Assembly: GCA_013203545.1 (NCBI GenBank)
Contig: JABMQA010001230.1
Span: 1-8,544, forward strand
From: Bacteroidota bacterium
GTDB lineage: Bacteria; Bacteroidota; Bacteroidia; Bacteroidales; 4484-276
Direction: 5' to 3'
DNA length: 8,544 nt
The position numbers and the translations under genes were made by a program. A model generated the notes under the pieces. It did not search any database and was not told the DNA's origin. It was given only the letters and a program-made list of their open reading frames with translations. Shown here piece after piece: positions 7,082 to 8,544 of the stretch; within the stretch, counting starts at the first letter, position 1, and the number at the start of each line of letters is the position of its first letter.

Positions 7082-8368
7082 TTAGTTGATAATCAATTTC
7101 CTGGTTTGTTCACTTTCACCTGCCGTAAGGGTATAAAAATAAACACCGCTTACCAAATCCTTAACATCCATACTTAATTGATGAGGGCCATTGCCGAGAC
7201 GCCTGAAAGTAAACGATTTCACATTCTGGCCTGTCAGATTATAAACTTTAATACTGATGTCCTCGCTTTTAACAAGATTAATATTGATCCGGGTAAAATC
7301 CCTGCATGGATTGGGGAAGTTTTGCGACATGGAGGTAAGTGATTCAACTTCGTTATCAGCTATGTTGGTAATCACATATGATCTATCGAAGTCGGGAATA
7401 TACATAAATTGAACTTCCGCACCGGGATCATCATCTGTCATAACCTGGTAGGCAAATGGAATATTGCAATTGTATTCATCTCCGGTATTCTCCGAGAAAA
7501 CATAGTACGACATACAACCCCATCTGGCATTCCACATCGCATTGGAGAGGTCGGTCACGTTTACAACCTCTTCGCCATGTATAAGCTGTGTTGGAAAGTA
7601 CTCCCTGAAGAAAATATCCGGCTGGCTATTGTCCGTAATTCCGGTAATTCGTGTGTCAAGCCATGAAAAGAATACGATGGCGCCATCGTTTGTAGTGGCT
7701 ACCTGAGGCCTGTTATATTGCGACAGCGTGCTGCCACTGCTTGCTGTCCAGGTGGCATCAAAGGTTGTAAGGTTGTCCAGGTTAAAGGCATCCCAGGTTT
7801 CACCCTGATCGGGCGACCAGATATGGAACATGGCAAAAACGCCTTCATAATGATACCATCCACTGCCATCCGGATCAGCTATAGCTACTACGCCTGATAT
7901 GTGCGGATTACCCCATGCATCAACGGCCAGGTCCATGTGGTAGCCCATATAATACATGATTTCTTCCCTGGGAGGAACCGGGTTGGGATCAAAAAAGGCT
8001 GCCAACTCCTCGTCGGAAATAAATTCCCAAACAGCTTCCAATCCATCATCACCACCCAATTGTACCTCGATGGGTTCTTCATCCCATGTTTGCCCGCCAT
8101 CGGTGGTTTTAAACAAAATAGGATGGTAGGATGTGTACGGAAGCGCAGGAATCCGATCTGACATGGCACAAATCCAACCGGTCATACCATCAGGTGCAAA
8201 AGCAACTTTAACATCATTTATTCCATCTTCAGGATTGATTTCCAAAGGCAAATGATACCATGTGTAATCAAATTCTTCGTTGGTTTCGTTCCATACACCA
8301 TGTCCAACAATCAGGTTATTGGTAAATACATACTCACCAGAAGCACCATCATTTTCTTCATCCACCAC
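7082..8368 (-). CDS. Asp-box (BNR-like) protein with T9SS type A sorting domain, amino end missing or frameshifted
   Basis: This frame encodes 428 aa from a GTG at 8366-8368, but that is unlikely to be the true start. The frame stays open and protein-like upstream to base 8428 (RDFKQYLPSGYTITQLGEAW) before a TAA at 8429-8431, and no signal peptide is present, although a T9SS cargo needs one. Two Asp-box-like motifs are seen: TTDGGQTW (residues 88-95) and SPDQGETW (185-192). GNPHISGVVAIAD and YNRPQVATTNDGAIVFF look like further propeller strands. The carboxy domain (about 347-428) carries SQNFPNPCRD, LVSGVYFYTL and a basic RKLIIN terminus, typical of T9SS type A. The substrate is unknown. The family call is good; the intactness of the gene is doubtful. 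Confidence 0.8.
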   Translation of the reverse strand: MVDEENDGASGEYVFTNNLIVGHGVWNETNEEFDYTWYHLPLEINPEDGINDVKVAFAPDGMTGWICAMSDRIPALPYTSYHPILFKTTDGGQTWDEEPIEVQLGGDDGLEAVWEFISDEELAAFFDPNPVPPREEIMYYMGYHMDLAVDAWGNPHISGVVAIADPDGSGWYHYEGVFAMFHIWSPDQGETWDAFNLDNLTTFDATWTASSGSTLSQYNRPQVATTNDGAIVFFSWLDTRITGITDNSQPDIFFREYFPTQLIHGEEVVNVTDLSNAMWNARWGCMSYYVFSENTGDEYNCNIPFAYQVMTDDDPGAEVQFMYIPDFDRSYVITNIADNEVESLTSMSQNFPNPCRDFTRININLVKSEDISIKVYNLTGQNVKSFTFRRLGNGPHQLSMDVKDLVSGVYFYTLTAGESEQTRKLIIN

Positions 8369-8388
8369 CCAGGCCTCACCCAGTTGGG

Positions 8389-8544
8389 TTATGGTGTATC
8401 CTGATGGGAGGTATTGCTTGAAATCGCGTTACTGGATGCCTGGTCGTGTTGCGTAGGTAGCGCCCCGTTTGCAAGCTTTTTAGACCCCCAGCAATAGCCT
8501 CCCCATGTATTGGCACCGGCAGGGTTGCTGTTGTCGAGGGTAGG
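8389..8544 (-). pseudogene. Probable upstream part of the same T9SS protein, in a different frame
   Basis: On the minus strand the frame beginning at the right edge is open for 51 codons, up to a TAA at 8389-8391. Its first 40 residues look like a secreted repeat protein (DNSNPAGANTWGGYCWGSKK, then LANGALPTQHDQASSNA). The main frame becomes protein-like just where this one loses that character, near 8425-8428. Adding one base there (for example GCGATTTC restored to GCCGATTTC) would join them as ...DQASSNADFKQYLPSGYTI.... The gene is therefore either disrupted by a one-base deletion or affected by a sequencing error. The first residues of the protein are outside the window. Confidence 0.5.

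Noticed and set aside
8476..8482. Slippery-like run (TAAAAAG on the minus strand) as a programmed frameshift site
   Set aside because: A -1 shift there enters the frame that stops at the TAA at 8429-8431, before the protein-like region, so it cannot join the two frames.

Overview
The window looks like chromosomal DNA from a member of the Bacteroidota, probably an uncultured Bacteroidales or Marinilabiliales-like lineage; the rank below phylum is inference. The evidence is two secreted proteins with type IX secretion (T9SS) C-terminal sorting domains, a PSP1/RicT-family protein with the typical paired-cysteine motifs, a delta-prime clamp-loader gene directly upstream of it, a TAnnTTTG-type promoter element, and start sites with no strong Shine-Dalgarno sequence.

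Layout, plus strand. Bases 2-2239 hold the 3' part of a secreted C10 (streptopain-like) cysteine protease. Its amino end lies outside the window. The catalytic Cys and His are both present, and the end is formed by two related 'GWN' modules rather than a T9SS domain. After 44 bases comes the housekeeping pair holB (DNA polymerase III delta-prime, 2284-3444) and ricT (3505-4707), with a probable promoter between them. A gene-free stretch of 356 bases follows (4708-5063). It contains a degenerate repeat element rich in short direct and inverted repeats, and a strong hairpin terminator.

Layout, minus strand. Two secreted Asp-box (BNR-like) proteins with T9SS type A sorting domains lie in tandem: 5064-6926 (complete, 620 aa, signal peptide) and 7082-8368 (428 aa from the first possible start). 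Each is followed by its own hairpin terminator. The second has no signal peptide. Its reading frame appears to continue upstream in another frame (8389-8544), so it is either broken by a one-base frameshift near 8425-8428 or affected by a sequence error.

How the genes fit together: holB and ricT are core cellular genes. The protease and the two Asp-box proteins are exported, cell-surface or secreted proteins of unknown substrate. Nothing links them into one pathway beyond proximity. I found no convincing undescribed multi-gene system. The points most worth checking are the terminal GWN duplication on the protease, the apparent frameshift at the right edge, and the repeat element downstream of ricT.
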